A DNA stretch of 64,000 bases from positions 62,001-126,000 of the forward strand of contig NZ_LN555523.1 in assembly GCF_900015215.1 (NCBI RefSeq). The letters run 5' to 3'. Position 1 is the first letter of the stretch. Every line of letters begins with the position of its first letter. A program made the translations under genes and the position numbers. This DNA is from Romboutsia ilealis (GTDB taxonomy: Bacteria; Bacillota; Clostridia; Peptostreptococcales; Peptostreptococcaceae). The notes beneath the pieces were generated by a model that was not told the origin of the DNA, did not search any database, and worked only from the letters and a program-made list of their open reading frames with translations. This document shows positions 20,023-32,004 of the stretch, in pieces.

Positions 20023-20784
20023 ATGATAAATGTAGTTGTTAGTGGATGTAATGGAGCAATGGGTAGGGTTTTAACTAAGGTTATAGAAGAAATGGAAGAT
20101 ATGACGGTAGTTGCAGGAATAGATAAGAATACAGATTTATATAAAAACAACTACCCAGTATACAAATCACCATCATTAGTAAAAGAAAAATGTGATGTTA
20201 TAATAGATTTTTCTGGTCCATCTAATATAAGTGGGTTACTTGAATATGCAGTAAATAATGACATTGCTATTGTAATAGCAACAACTGGATTTAGTGATAA
20301 AGAAGAAAAGAAAATAAAAGAAGCGTCTAAATTTACAAGAATATTTAAGTCTTCGAATATGTCATTAGGTGTAAATGTATTAATAAATTTAGTAAAACAA
20401 GCAACTAATACGTTAGGTGATATAGCTGATATAGAAATAATAGAAAAGCACCATAATAAAAAGGTTGATGCGCCTAGTGGAACAGCAAAAATGATAGCTG
20501 AAGCTATAAATAAAGAGTTAGATGGTTCTATGGAATTTAGTTACGGCAGAAATGGAACTGATGCAAAAAGAGAAGAGAATGAAATAGGGATACATTCAAT
20601 TCGTGGAGGAACAATATCAGGTGAGCATACAGTAATATTTGCAGGGCTTGATGAAATTATAGAAGTAAAACATACAGCTTTATCTAAAAAAGTTTTCGCT
20701 CAAGGTTCTGTAAAAGCAGCACAGTATATTTTAAATAGAAAAAATGGGTTATATGATATGAATAGCTTAATAAATAATAATTAG
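20023..20784 (+). CDS. dapB: 4-hydroxy-tetrahydrodipicolinate reductase
   Basis: 253 residues. The nucleotide-binding loop is VSGCNGAMGR (6-15), and the catalytic segment EKHHNKKVDAPSGTA is complete. The FAGLDEIIEVKHTALSKKVFA region near the end is typical. It carries out the second committed step to diaminopimelate. GGAGGTGATAGG precedes the ATG. It is the last gene of the ask-asd-dapA-dapB operon; a long terminator follows. Confidence 0.97.
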   Translation: MINVVVSGCNGAMGRVLTKVIEEMEDMTVVAGIDKNTDLYKNNYPVYKSPSLVKEKCDVIIDFSGPSNISGLLEYAVNNDIAIVIATTGFSDKEEKKIKEASKFTRIFKSSNMSLGVNVLINLVKQATNTLGDIADIEIIEKHHNKKVDAPSGTAKMIAEAINKELDGSMEFSYGRNGTDAKREENEIGIHSIRGGTISGEHTVIFAGLDEIIEVKHTALSKKVFAQGSVKAAQYILNRKNGLYDMNSLINNN

Positions 20785-20790
20785 TAAATT

Positions 20791-20839
20791 AAAATGAGTG
20801 CTACTCAATGATTGAAATCATTGGGAGGCACTCATTTTT
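20791..20839 (+). terminator. Terminator of the lysine/DAP operon
   Basis: Long hairpin: AAAATGAGTG (20791-20800) with CACTCATTTT (20829-20838), and an inner stem CAATGAT/ATCATTG. It runs into TTTTT, which is also the first four bases of repeat copy B. Confidence 0.9.
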
Positions 20840-20924
20840 ACGCTTAAGGATATTATAATACTTAAAAAAATGTGGATAAATTCTAAATGTAAGTAATATC
20901 AATAAATTGGTTTTGAGCGTAAAA
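20836..20924 (+). repeat. 89-bp terminator-associated element, copy B
   Basis: Differs from copy A at very few positions (for example TTCTAAATG for TTCTGAATG) and has exactly the same length. The terminal repeats are TTTTACGCTTAA and TTGAGCGTAAAA. A perfect TGTGGATAA (DnaA-box complement) is at 20871-20879. It directly follows the dapB terminator. Confidence 0.92.
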
Positions 20925-21002
20925 AGATTTTGAGCAACGGACGAAGTCGTTGGCGACATGAAGTGATTCGCCGACACGTCGCTCAAGCGAAGCGAATTTT
21001 TT
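20925..21002 (+). repeat. GC-richer repeat block following copy B
   Basis: Seventy-eight bases with the ends TTTTGAGCAACG and CGTCGCTCAA forming an imperfect inverted repeat, followed by GCGAAGCGAATTTTTT. It is a shorter version of the block after copy A, lacking about 25 bases on the left. The remaining 150 bases to the Lon-like gene are AT-rich and hold only its ribosome site. Confidence 0.87.
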
Positions 21003-21151
21003 ATTGATTTTAAATATTTAATTAAAGTTGAGATGGATAAAATAAAACTAATAAAATTAAAGATATAAATATAAATAAATATCTATATTTGATAATTATT
21101 TATAAAAAGTAGGGGAAAATATAAATTAAAATAATACCTAGAGGTGAATAA

Positions 21152-23575
21152 ATGTTAGATATAGCTAAATATAAAGTTAGTGTAGAAGATTTGAAGTGCA
21201 AAAATGCATTAGACAGTATAGATTTTAAGACGACAGAAGAAATAACACCTATAAGAGGAATAATAGGTCAAAATAGAGCTGTTCAAGCTATAGAATTTGG
21301 ACTAAAAATGAGACAAAAAGGATATAACATATATGTAGCAGGTGCTAGTGGAATAGGAAGGTCAAGTTATACTTATAACCTAATTGAAAAGAACTTTAAA
21401 TCTAATAATAACTTAAAAGATTGGGTATATGTAAATAATTTTAAAAATCCAAATGAGCCAATAGCATTATCTTTTAAACCAGGAGAAGGTAAGGAATTTA
21501 AAAAAGATATAGAAGACATCATAGATAAACTAAAATATGAAGTTCCAAAGATATTCAACTCAAAGGAGTATGAATATCATAGTAGAATATTAATGAGTGA
21601 ACTAGAAACAAATATCGAAAGTATAATAAAAAATCTAAATGAATTTGCAAGGCCAAGAGGATTTAAATTCCAAGCTACAGATAGGGGTTTAATGAGTATT
21701 CCTATAAAAGAAAATGGGGAACTTATGCAAGATAATGAACTTGGAAATCTTACGGCAGTTGAGATTCAAAAGATACGAGAAGAAGGATTGAAACTAAATC
21801 AAGACAGTAAAGATTATATAGATAATATAAAAATGTGTGAAGAAACATATAAGAATAAAATGAAAGATTTAGATAAGACTGTAGGAAAAAGCCTTGTTGG
21901 TTTCTATGAGCAATACTTAATTAATAAGTACGGAAAAGATGAAAAGATAAAAAAATATATAGATGATTTGGGCATAGATATAGTAACGAATATAGATAAA
22001 TTTAAAGAAAGTGATGATGAAAATAGACAAAATCCCATGGCTATGTTAGGTATTATGTCTCCTAAAAATCAAGAAAAATTATTTAATAAATATAAAGTTA
22101 ATTTGTTTATAGATAATAGTGAATGTGATAAGTGTAAGATTATAACTGAGAGTAATCCTACATACTATAATCTTGCTGGATGCGTAGAATATAAAAATGA
22201 AGTAGGAGCTTTAACAACAAGCTTTATGGAGATAAAGCCAGGAGCCTTACATAAAGCTAATGGAGGATATTTAATATTAAATGTTAAGGATCTATTATCA
22301 AATCCATTTTCTTGGGAATGTCTAAAAAGATCTCTAAAAACAGGTACTATATCTATTGAATCTATAAATAAACAGTATGGATATCTAGTAACATCTACTA
22401 TAAAGCCAGAACCTATAGAATTAGATACTAAGGTTATATTAATTGGAGATAATTATTTTTATAGTATTCTTTATGCACATGAAGAGGACTTTAGAAATTT
22501 ATTTAAGATAATGGCAGATTTTGATATAGAGATAGATAAGAATGAAGAAAATATATATAAAACAGCTCAATTAATAGCTAATAAGTGTAAAGAAGAAAAC
22601 TTGAAACATTTTACTAAAGGAGCTGTAGAAAAAATAATCGAATATAGTACTAGAGTAAGTGATAGTAAAGATAAGCTTACAGCAAAATTCAATAAAATTT
22701 TAGATATAATATATGAATCTGATGCAATAAGTGATGAAAATCAACCTTATATAACAGAAGTGGATGTAAAAAATGCTATAAATCAAAAAAAATATAGAAG
22801 TAATAAATACGAAGAAAAACTAAATGAGATGTTTAAAGATGGAACTCTTTTAATAGATATAGGCGGAGAAAAAGTTGGTCAAATAAATGGACTAGCTGTA
22901 ATGGGAACAGGTGAGTATTCTTTTGGGAAACCATCTAAAATAACAGCTTCAACATATAATGGTAGAAGAGGCGTTATAAATATAGAAAGAGAAATAAAAC
23001 AAAGTGGTAGTATACATGATAAGGGAGTTTTAATTTTAAGTGGATACTTAGGCTCAAGATATGGAAAAGAAAAACCATTATCTATAACGACATCTATCAC
23101 ATTTGAACAAAACTATAATGGAGTGGATGGAGATAGTGCATCTAGTACAGAGTTATACGCTATTATATCTAGTATAGCAAATATACCTATAAAGCAATAT
23201 ATAGCTGTAACGGGTTCTGTAAGTCAAAAGGGTGAAATACAACCAATAGGTGGTATAAACGAAAAAATAGAAGGATTCTTTGATGTATGTAAAATAAAAG
23301 GATTTACCGGTAATCAAGGAGTTATGATGCCTATACAAAATGTTAAAAATCTTCTTCTTAAAGATGAAGTAGTTGAAGCTGTAAAACAAGGTAAATTTAA
23401 TATATATGCAATAAAAAGTATAGAAGAGGGATTGGAAATACTTACAGGGAAAAGTATGAAAGAAATAGACAAGTTGGTCAATGAAAATTTAGATAGATAT
23501 AGAAAATCTTCTAAGGATGATGAAGATAATAAGGAAAATAAAAATAATAAAGAAAGTAAAGATAATGATAAATAA
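21152..23575 (+). CDS. Lon-family ATP-dependent protease (LonB/AAA_32 type)
   Basis: 807 residues. An N-terminal ATPase module of the AAA_32 type (the P-loop-like GASGIGRS at 64-71 has Arg where Lys is usual) is followed by an insertion and a C-terminal Lon protease domain. The catalytic dyad is S662 in GDSASSTELYA and K705 in GGINEKIEGF, 43 residues apart as in Lon. The last 20 residues are a low-complexity K/D/E/N tail. No Lon substrate-binding N domain is present, so this is not classical LonA. GAGGTG precedes the ATG. Regulation is not evident. Confidence 0.9.
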   Translation: MLDIAKYKVSVEDLKCKNALDSIDFKTTEEITPIRGIIGQNRAVQAIEFGLKMRQKGYNIYVAGASGIGRSSYTYNLIEKNFKSNNNLKDWVYVNNFKNPNEPIALSFKPGEGKEFKKDIEDIIDKLKYEVPKIFNSKEYEYHSRILMSELETNIESIIKNLNEFARPRGFKFQATDRGLMSIPIKENGELMQDNELGNLTAVEIQKIREEGLKLNQDSKDYIDNIKMCEETYKNKMKDLDKTVGKSLVGFYEQYLINKYGKDEKIKKYIDDLGIDIVTNIDKFKESDDENRQNPMAMLGIMSPKNQEKLFNKYKVNLFIDNSECDKCKIITESNPTYYNLAGCVEYKNEVGALTTSFMEIKPGALHKANGGYLILNVKDLLSNPFSWECLKRSLKTGTISIESINKQYGYLVTSTIKPEPIELDTKVILIGDNYFYSILYAHEEDFRNLFKIMADFDIEIDKNEENIYKTAQLIANKCKEENLKHFTKGAVEKIIEYSTRVSDSKDKLTAKFNKILDIIYESDAISDENQPYITEVDVKNAINQKKYRSNKYEEKLNEMFKDGTLLIDIGGEKVGQINGLAVMGTGEYSFGKPSKITASTYNGRRGVINIEREIKQSGSIHDKGVLILSGYLGSRYGKEKPLSITTSITFEQNYNGVDGDSASSTELYAIISSIANIPIKQYIAVTGSVSQKGEIQPIGGINEKIEGFFDVCKIKGFTGNQGVMMPIQNVKNLLLKDEVVEAVKQGKFNIYAIKSIEEGLEILTGKSMKEIDKLVNENLDRYRKSSKDDEDNKENKNNKESKDNDK

Positions 23576-23605
23576 TAAAGAAATATATCATATCACAAAA
23601 TTTTA

Positions 23606-23639
23606 AATCGGTTTGAAATATTATTTTCAGACCGATTAT
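23606..23639 (+). terminator. Bidirectional terminator between the Lon-like gene and the cyclo-ligase gene
   Basis: AATCGGTTTGAAA and TTTCAGACCGATT form a 13-bp stem with one mismatch between two convergent genes. A- and T-rich flanks on both sides would allow use on either strand. Confidence 0.78.
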
Positions 23640-23644
23640 ATATA

Positions 23645-24217
23645 TTAAATCTTTCCTAGATATATATTATTTTCTGTAATTAAATAATTCAATTGAGCAT
23701 CGTGATTTTCTTTAGGGATATAATCAAATACTTGTAAATCAAAAGCTATACCGATGGTTATAGCATCTTCTCTAAGACATTCAATAAATCTATCGTAAAA
23801 TCCACCACCATATCCTAATCTATAGCAATTTTTATCATAAGCTACTGCAGGAACTATAAGAATATCAATATCTTCTACATTTAATTCATTATATGGGTCT
23901 TGTTTTGGCTCTCTTATGCCGTAGGAACCTATATTTATACCATCTTTTAAATTAGTAATTTTAAAAGGTATGAGCTTTCTTTCATCTTTTATAGTTACAG
24001 GAGCCGCGACAGTTTTTTTAAGAGATATAAGTTTAGTAATTAAATGATCTGTTTTTACTTCATTATTAAAATCTAAATAAAGCATAATAGTGTTGGCATA
24101 TTTTATACAATCCATTAAAAGTAATTTTTCTGTGATTATTTGAGAATTTTTAGATATAAAATCAGTGTCTTTATTATTTCTATATTCTATGATCTTTTTT
24201 CTGAAATCTTTTTTCAT
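23645..24217 (-). CDS. 5-formyltetrahydrofolate cyclo-ligase
   Basis: 190 residues of the YgfA/MTHFS family, which converts 5-formyl-THF to 5,10-methenyl-THF using ATP. The C-terminal signature RLGYGGGFYDRF is intact, and basic residues near the start (KKDFRKKIIEYRN) fit the family. The frame is open upstream to 24265, but the ATG at 24217 has AAGGGG just ahead and gives MKKDFRKK. It is transcribed toward the Lon-like gene and sits alone on the minus strand. Confidence 0.93.
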   Translation of the reverse strand: MKKDFRKKIIEYRNNKDTDFISKNSQIITEKLLLMDCIKYANTIMLYLDFNNEVKTDHLITKLISLKKTVAAPVTIKDERKLIPFKITNLKDGINIGSYGIREPKQDPYNELNVEDIDILIVPAVAYDKNCYRLGYGGGFYDRFIECLREDAITIGIAFDLQVFDYIPKENHDAQLNYLITENNIYLGKI

Positions 24218-24381
24218 AAAATGGACCCCTTTTTTATATGGTATAATATGTATAATATTTATCATCTTAATATAAATTTTAGCATGTTTGAATAAATTAA
24301 ATCAATACAAATGATAGTAGTAATAAAAAGAATAGCTTGTAATATAATATACAGAGTACTATGTAAAGGAGATGCAATCTA

Positions 24382-25536
24382 ATGATATCTAAGAAAAAAG
24401 CCATAATATACGGTGTGTTGCTGGTTGTGATTACCTTCCTAATAACTTCAACACTAAACATAGCTTTAGGTGGAAAAGTGGTAATAAGTAAAGACACATA
24501 TGAAGCGTATAAGAAGTATAATAAGATGATCGCGCTAGAGGAGTTAGTGAAAGACGATTTTTATCAAGAGACATCAGATGAAAAGTTAGTTGATGGTGCA
24601 ATAAAAGGAATGTTTACTGGATTAGATGATCCATATTCTCAATATTATACTAAGGAAGAATTTGAGAAATTAAAGGAACAAACAAGTGGTTCATTTGTAG
24701 GGATAGGTGTGTATATAAGCCCAACATCTGATGATGATCATATAACCATAATTGCGCCTATAGAAGGTTCTCCTGCAGAGAAAAGTGGAATAAGGGCAGG
24801 GGATAAGATATTAAAGGTAGATGGTAAAGTTGTTTCAGCTCAAAATTCTGATGAAGCTATTAATATGATTAAAGGTAAAAAAGGAACAGAAGTAGAATTA
24901 ACAATAAAGAGAGGCGAGCAAGTATTAGATGTTAATGTAAAAAGAGATGAAATAGTATCTAAGACAGTTGAAGGTAAAGAGCTAGATGATAATATAGGGT
25001 ACATAAAAATAACGTCATTTAGTGAACATACAAACAAAGAGTTTGAAGAAACATTAAACACATTAAAGCAAGGTGGTATAAAAGGGCTTGTCATAGATCT
25101 AAGAGATAATCCAGGAGGATTATTAAATGTATGTAAAGATATAGCCGATAGCTTAATAGGAGAAGGTACTATAGTTTATACGAAGGATAATAAGGGAAAT
25201 ACTGAATACTTAAAATCAGATAAAGAAAAGTTAGGTTTACCTATAGCAGTGTTAACTAATGAGGGAAGTGCATCTGCATCAGAAATACTTACTGGAGCTA
25301 TTATAGATAATAAAGCAGGTATATCTGTAGGAACTACTACTTTTGGTAAAGGTTTGGTTCAAAGTGTTAGAGAGTTAAAGGATGGAACGGGATATAAGTT
25401 AACAACAGCTCAATACTTTACTCCAAGTGGAGAATATATAAATGGAAAAGGTATAAAGCCAACTATTGAGGAAAAAGACGAAGAAAAACAATTAGATGTT
25501 GCTTTAAAATGGATCAAAGAGCAAATAAGTAAGTAA
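24382..25536 (+). CDS. S41-family carboxyl-terminal processing protease (CtpA/CtpB)
   Basis: 384 residues. N-terminal membrane anchor (about 7-27), PDZ domain (about 95-180, with GVYISP, IEGSPAEKSGIRAGDKILKV), then the S41 peptidase domain. The catalytic pair is S298 in GSASASEIL and K323 in TTFGKG, 25 residues apart as in Bacillus CtpB. Family members cut exported proteins; CtpB in spore formers triggers sigma-K activation. Which role applies here is open. AAGGAG lies ahead of the ATG. A terminator follows the gene. Confidence 0.94.
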   Translation: MISKKKAIIYGVLLVVITFLITSTLNIALGGKVVISKDTYEAYKKYNKMIALEELVKDDFYQETSDEKLVDGAIKGMFTGLDDPYSQYYTKEEFEKLKEQTSGSFVGIGVYISPTSDDDHITIIAPIEGSPAEKSGIRAGDKILKVDGKVVSAQNSDEAINMIKGKKGTEVELTIKRGEQVLDVNVKRDEIVSKTVEGKELDDNIGYIKITSFSEHTNKEFEETLNTLKQGGIKGLVIDLRDNPGGLLNVCKDIADSLIGEGTIVYTKDNKGNTEYLKSDKEKLGLPIAVLTNEGSASASEILTGAIIDNKAGISVGTTTFGKGLVQSVRELKDGTGYKLTTAQYFTPSGEYINGKGIKPTIEEKDEEKQLDVALKWIKEQISK

Positions 25537-25550
25537 AGTAATATAGATTT

Positions 25551-25590
25551 ATAAAATATAAAATTAAAATTAATTTTATATTTTATTTTA
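25551..25590 (+). terminator. Terminator after the S41 protease gene
   Basis: Perfect 17-bp A/T stem (25551-25567 with 25570-25586) followed by TTTT. Because it holds no G or C it is weaker than usual, but its place 15 bases after the stop codon supports the call. Confidence 0.7.
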
Positions 25591-25602
25591 TAGAGGAAAA
25601 AT

Positions 25603-25659
25603 ATGAACATATTTAACAAAATAACCTCAAAAATAAAAGGAAATGCAATCACTTTATAG
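25603..25659 (+). CDS. Possible 18-residue peptide
   Basis: A very short frame (MNIFNKITSKIKGNAITL) with GAGGAAAA placed 6 bases ahead of the ATG. The peptide is basic and could form an amphipathic helix. It might be a leader peptide for the 40-residue protein 48 bases downstream, or chance. Nothing else supports it. Confidence 0.3.
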   Translation: MNIFNKITSKIKGNAITL

Positions 25660-25707
25660 AATAGAAATATAAAGAGAAGTTAATAATTCTTAATAGGAAG
25701 TGATTTT

Positions 25708-25830
25708 ATGAGTAAATATATATCAAATGTTGTTAACTTTCAGGAATATAAAGATAAAAAGAATAAACAATTAGAATCAGATAGAGAAGAACTTTTGCAA
25801 CTGATTAAGAAAATAGTTACAACTAAATAA
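25708..25830 (+). CDS. Small 40-residue protein of unknown function
   Basis: ATG with AATAGGAAGTGA just upstream, 40 codons, then a strong terminator 5 bases after the stop. The product starts MSKYISNVVNFQEYKDKKNK and ends in a charged helix (REELLQLIKKIVTT). No membrane segment is present. The tight package of ribosome site, frame and terminator makes it a likely real gene. It does not match a family I know; it is not the Spo0E type, as the SQELD motif is absent. Confidence 0.65.
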   Translation: MSKYISNVVNFQEYKDKKNKQLESDREELLQLIKKIVTTK

Positions 25831-25835
25831 AATAA

Positions 25836-25868
25836 AAAAATGCATTAGGAGATTCCTAATGCATTTTT
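25836..25868 (+). terminator. Terminator after the 40-residue protein gene
   Basis: Perfect 15-bp stem AAAAATGCATTAGGA with TCCTAATGCATTTTT, loop GAT. It is likely usable in both directions, serving also the minus-strand gene that ends at 25983. Confidence 0.93.
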
Positions 25869-25982
25869 ATTAATATGATGAATTATCATCACATTAAGTC
25901 AATTCTCTTAAAAAATAGTTCATAAGTTTATGTCAATGTTACAGTAATAATAAATACAAAACTATTCAACATTAAATATTAC

Positions 25983-26174
25983 TTAAGACATTTTTAAATC
26001 GTTAATATAGTTTTGAAATTGAGAAAATTCATTTTCATTTTCTAATTCTATTACTGTAGAGTTTTCATTTTCAAAATTTTTTAGATAAATAGTATGGTTA
26101 TTTTCTAATTTATCATAATAAATGCATCTGTATCCATCTTCATATAAATTTTTTATAGTATTAAAGTCGGACAT
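25983..26174 (-). CDS. Small acidic protein of unknown function
   Basis: 63 residues, acidic and rich in N, E and Y (starting MSDFNTIKNLYEDGYRCIYY). On the minus strand the start has AAGGAGATGATGTT immediately ahead at correct spacing. No membrane segment or known motif is seen. It stands alone just upstream of the rRNA operon and is read away from it. Confidence 0.68.
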   Translation of the reverse strand: MSDFNTIKNLYEDGYRCIYYDKLENNHTIYLKNFENENSTVIELENENEFSQFQNYINDLKMS

Positions 26175-26313
26175 AACATCATCTCCTTATTAAAAAGATT
26201 ATAATTTTATTATATTTTTTCACAATTTGAGTATAATATGTGTGATTTAAAAATGTATAAGTATAGCTAATAAAGAAAAAAATAAAAAAAATAGAAAAAT
26301 TTTAAAAAAAGTA

Positions 26314-26342
26314 TTGACCATACAAAAAAGTGATGATATATT
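26314..26342 (+). promoter_or_regulatory. rRNA operon promoter
   Basis: TTGACC (26314-26319), a 17-base spacer, and TATATT (26337-26342). A/T-rich DNA upstream (A-tracts from 26275) fits an UP element. An antitermination-type segment (AGAACTTTGAAAATT) follows at about 26371. Confidence 0.82.
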
Positions 26343-26379
26343 AATAAGTGTCCAAGAGAGAGGACAAAAAAGAACTTTG

Positions 26380-26402
26380 AAAATTAAACAGTAGGTTAAT
26401 TT
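26380..26402 (+). other. Left arm of the 16S rRNA processing stem
   Basis: AAAATTAAACAGTAGGTTAA pairs with AATTACCTACTGTTTAATTTT at 28054-28074, with one bulged base. The two arms bracket the 16S gene and are the expected RNase III cleavage duplex. Confidence 0.85.
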
Positions 26403-26473
26403 ATAGAATTGAAACTAAACAAACTAAGCCAGATATTCAGATAATGATTAGTCTGAGCAGGTAATCAAATTTA

Positions 26474-26540
26474 TTTGAGCGACGGATGTATCTGAAGCGG
26501 TAGCGAAGATATAACGTTGGCGATATAAATTCGAAGAATT
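26474..26540 (+). repeat. Variant of the GC-richer repeat inside the 16S leader
   Basis: TTTGAGCGACGGATG and CGTTGGCGATATAAA match the repeat block at 20933-20962 (TTTGAGC.ACGGA.G and CGTTGGCGACATGAA). It lies between the processing arm and the start of mature 16S rRNA. Confidence 0.6.
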
Positions 26541-28055
<1,515 letters not shown>

Positions 28056-28157
28056 TTACCTACTGTTTAATTTTGAGGGTTCTTAATAAAAATTAAAAAC
28101 TCTATTGACAATCTTCGACATATACTATAAAATGTATATCGTTGTAAAAATAAATAT

Positions 28158-28233
28158 GGGGGTGTAGCTCAGCTGGGAGAGCACTTGCCTTGCACGCAAG
28201 GGGTCAGGAGTTCGATCCTCCTCATCTCCACCA
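28158..28233 (+). tRNA. tRNA-Ala (TGC)
   Basis: 76 bases with CCA encoded. Acceptor GGGGGTG pairs with CATCTCC through two G-T pairs. The anticodon loop CTTGCAC reads TGC, and the T arm is AGGAGTTCGATCCTCCT. It lies in the 16S-23S spacer, the common place for this tRNA. Confidence 0.97.
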
Positions 28234-28238
28234 TGTTT

Positions 28239-28264
28239 GTACTTTGAAAACTGCATAACATTTA
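28239..28264 (+). other. Left arm of the 23S rRNA processing stem
   Basis: GTACTTTGAAAACTGCATAA is complementary to TTATGCAGTTTTCAAAGTAC-like sequence at 31318-31343, with two mismatches. The arms bracket the 23S gene as an RNase III duplex. Confidence 0.82.
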
Positions 28265-28330
28265 GTGATATGACATCATTTTAAACATATATAGACAAGA
28301 AAAGTCTTTAAAATTACACTTTTAATAACT

Positions 28331-31228
<2,898 letters not shown>

Positions 31229-31359
31229 AATAAACCTAAAGGTTTATATCGCCAACCAAATCATTATTAAAATATTAATAAGGAAGATTTCGGTTGCTAA
31301 AATAAAATGATAAATCTTAAATGATATGCAGTTTTCAGAGTACCAACTCTAAAACTTAT

Positions 31360-31433
31360 GCGGGTGTAGCTCAATGGTAGAGTTCCGGCCTTCCAAGCCG
31401 GCTGTGAGGGTTCGATCCCCTTCACCCGCTCCA
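31360..31433 (+). tRNA. tRNA-Gly (TCC)
   Basis: 74 bases with CCA encoded. Acceptor GCGGGTG pairs with CACCCGC; anticodon stem CCGGC/GCCGG encloses CTTCCAA, giving TCC. T arm GAGGGTTCGATCCCCTT. It lies between 23S and 5S, after the 23S processing stem. Confidence 0.97.
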
Positions 31434-31448
31434 ACTTAAATAAGATTA

Positions 31449-31564
31449 TGTGGTTATTATAGCAAAGAGGATACACCTGTTCCCATACCGAACACAGAAG
31501 TTAAGCTCTTTAGCGGCAATGGTACTTGGTGGGCGACCGCCTGGGAGAGTAGCACGTAGCCACG
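31449..31564 (+). rRNA. rrf: 5S ribosomal RNA
   Basis: About 116 bases. TGTGG at the start pairs with CCACG at the end. The conserved CCCATACCGAACACAGAAGT and GGGAGAGTAG segments are present. Exact ends are approximate. Confidence 0.96.
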
Positions 31565-31578
31565 TAATCTTTTTTTAT
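31565..31578 (+). terminator. rRNA operon terminator
   Basis: TAATCTT (31565-31571) pairs with AAGATTA at 31442-31448, extending the 5S terminal stem, and a seven-T run follows. Transcription of the rRNA operon should end here. Confidence 0.8.
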
Positions 31579-31620
31579 TTTATAATATTAGATGTGTATG
31601 ATTTATAATCTGATAATTAT

Positions 31621-31717
31621 TTTGAGCAATACATGTACCCGTAGTGGGAGTAAGGATATATAATTAGAGAAATGAATGAGTTCATTGATACATTGCTCAA
31701 GCGAAGCAAAATTTTTA
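31621..31717 (+). repeat. GC-richer repeat, copy after the rRNA operon
   Basis: Ends TTGAGCAAT (31622-31630) and ATTGCTCAA (31692-31700) are a perfect 9-bp inverted repeat, followed by GCGAAGCAAAATTTTT as in the other copies. The right 40 bases nearly match 49902-49937. The interior is diverged. It stands without the 89-bp element. The bases 31718-31800 hold an 8-bp inverted repeat (GGAGATTG/CAATCTCC) and no gene. Confidence 0.78.
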
Positions 31718-31800
31718 TAAATTTATGTATATAATTCAGGAGATTGGAAATAATTATATTGTAAAACTTAATAATAAATTACTCAATCTCCCCCATTTAA

Positions 31801-31827
31801 AAAGACCTCTATTTTATAGAGGTCTTT
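31801..31827 (+). terminator. Terminator-like hairpin upstream of uvrB
   Basis: AAAGACCTCTA (31801-31811) with TAGAGGTCTTT (31817-31827), loop TTTTA, with A residues before and T residues after. No gene ends nearby, so it may end leftover rRNA-operon transcripts or an unrecognised small RNA. Confidence 0.75.
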
Positions 31828-31973
31828 AATTTTATATTATGAATAAAGAAATATAATAAGATTCAAAGTAACTTATATTGGGTAAAATATGTAAAAATAT
31901 TTATATATAAAAAATTAAATATATTGACGATAATATGAGAAAAATGAATTTTATGATATAATTACATTTATTA

Positions 31974-31985
31974 GAAAATATGTTC
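31974..31985 (+). promoter_or_regulatory. Candidate LexA (DinR) box of uvrBA
   Basis: GAAAATATGTTC matches the Gram-positive SOS box core GAAC-N4-GTTC at seven of eight positions. It lies 20 bases before the uvrB start and 12 bases after a TATAAT at 31957-31962. uvrBA is a standard LexA target in Clostridia and Bacilli. Confidence 0.6.
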
Positions 31986-32004
31986 GAATGAAGGAGTGAG
32001 ATAC

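Noticed and set aside
31924..31962. TTGACG/TATAAT promoter for uvrB
   Set aside because: The spacing is 27 bases; only the -10 is credible.
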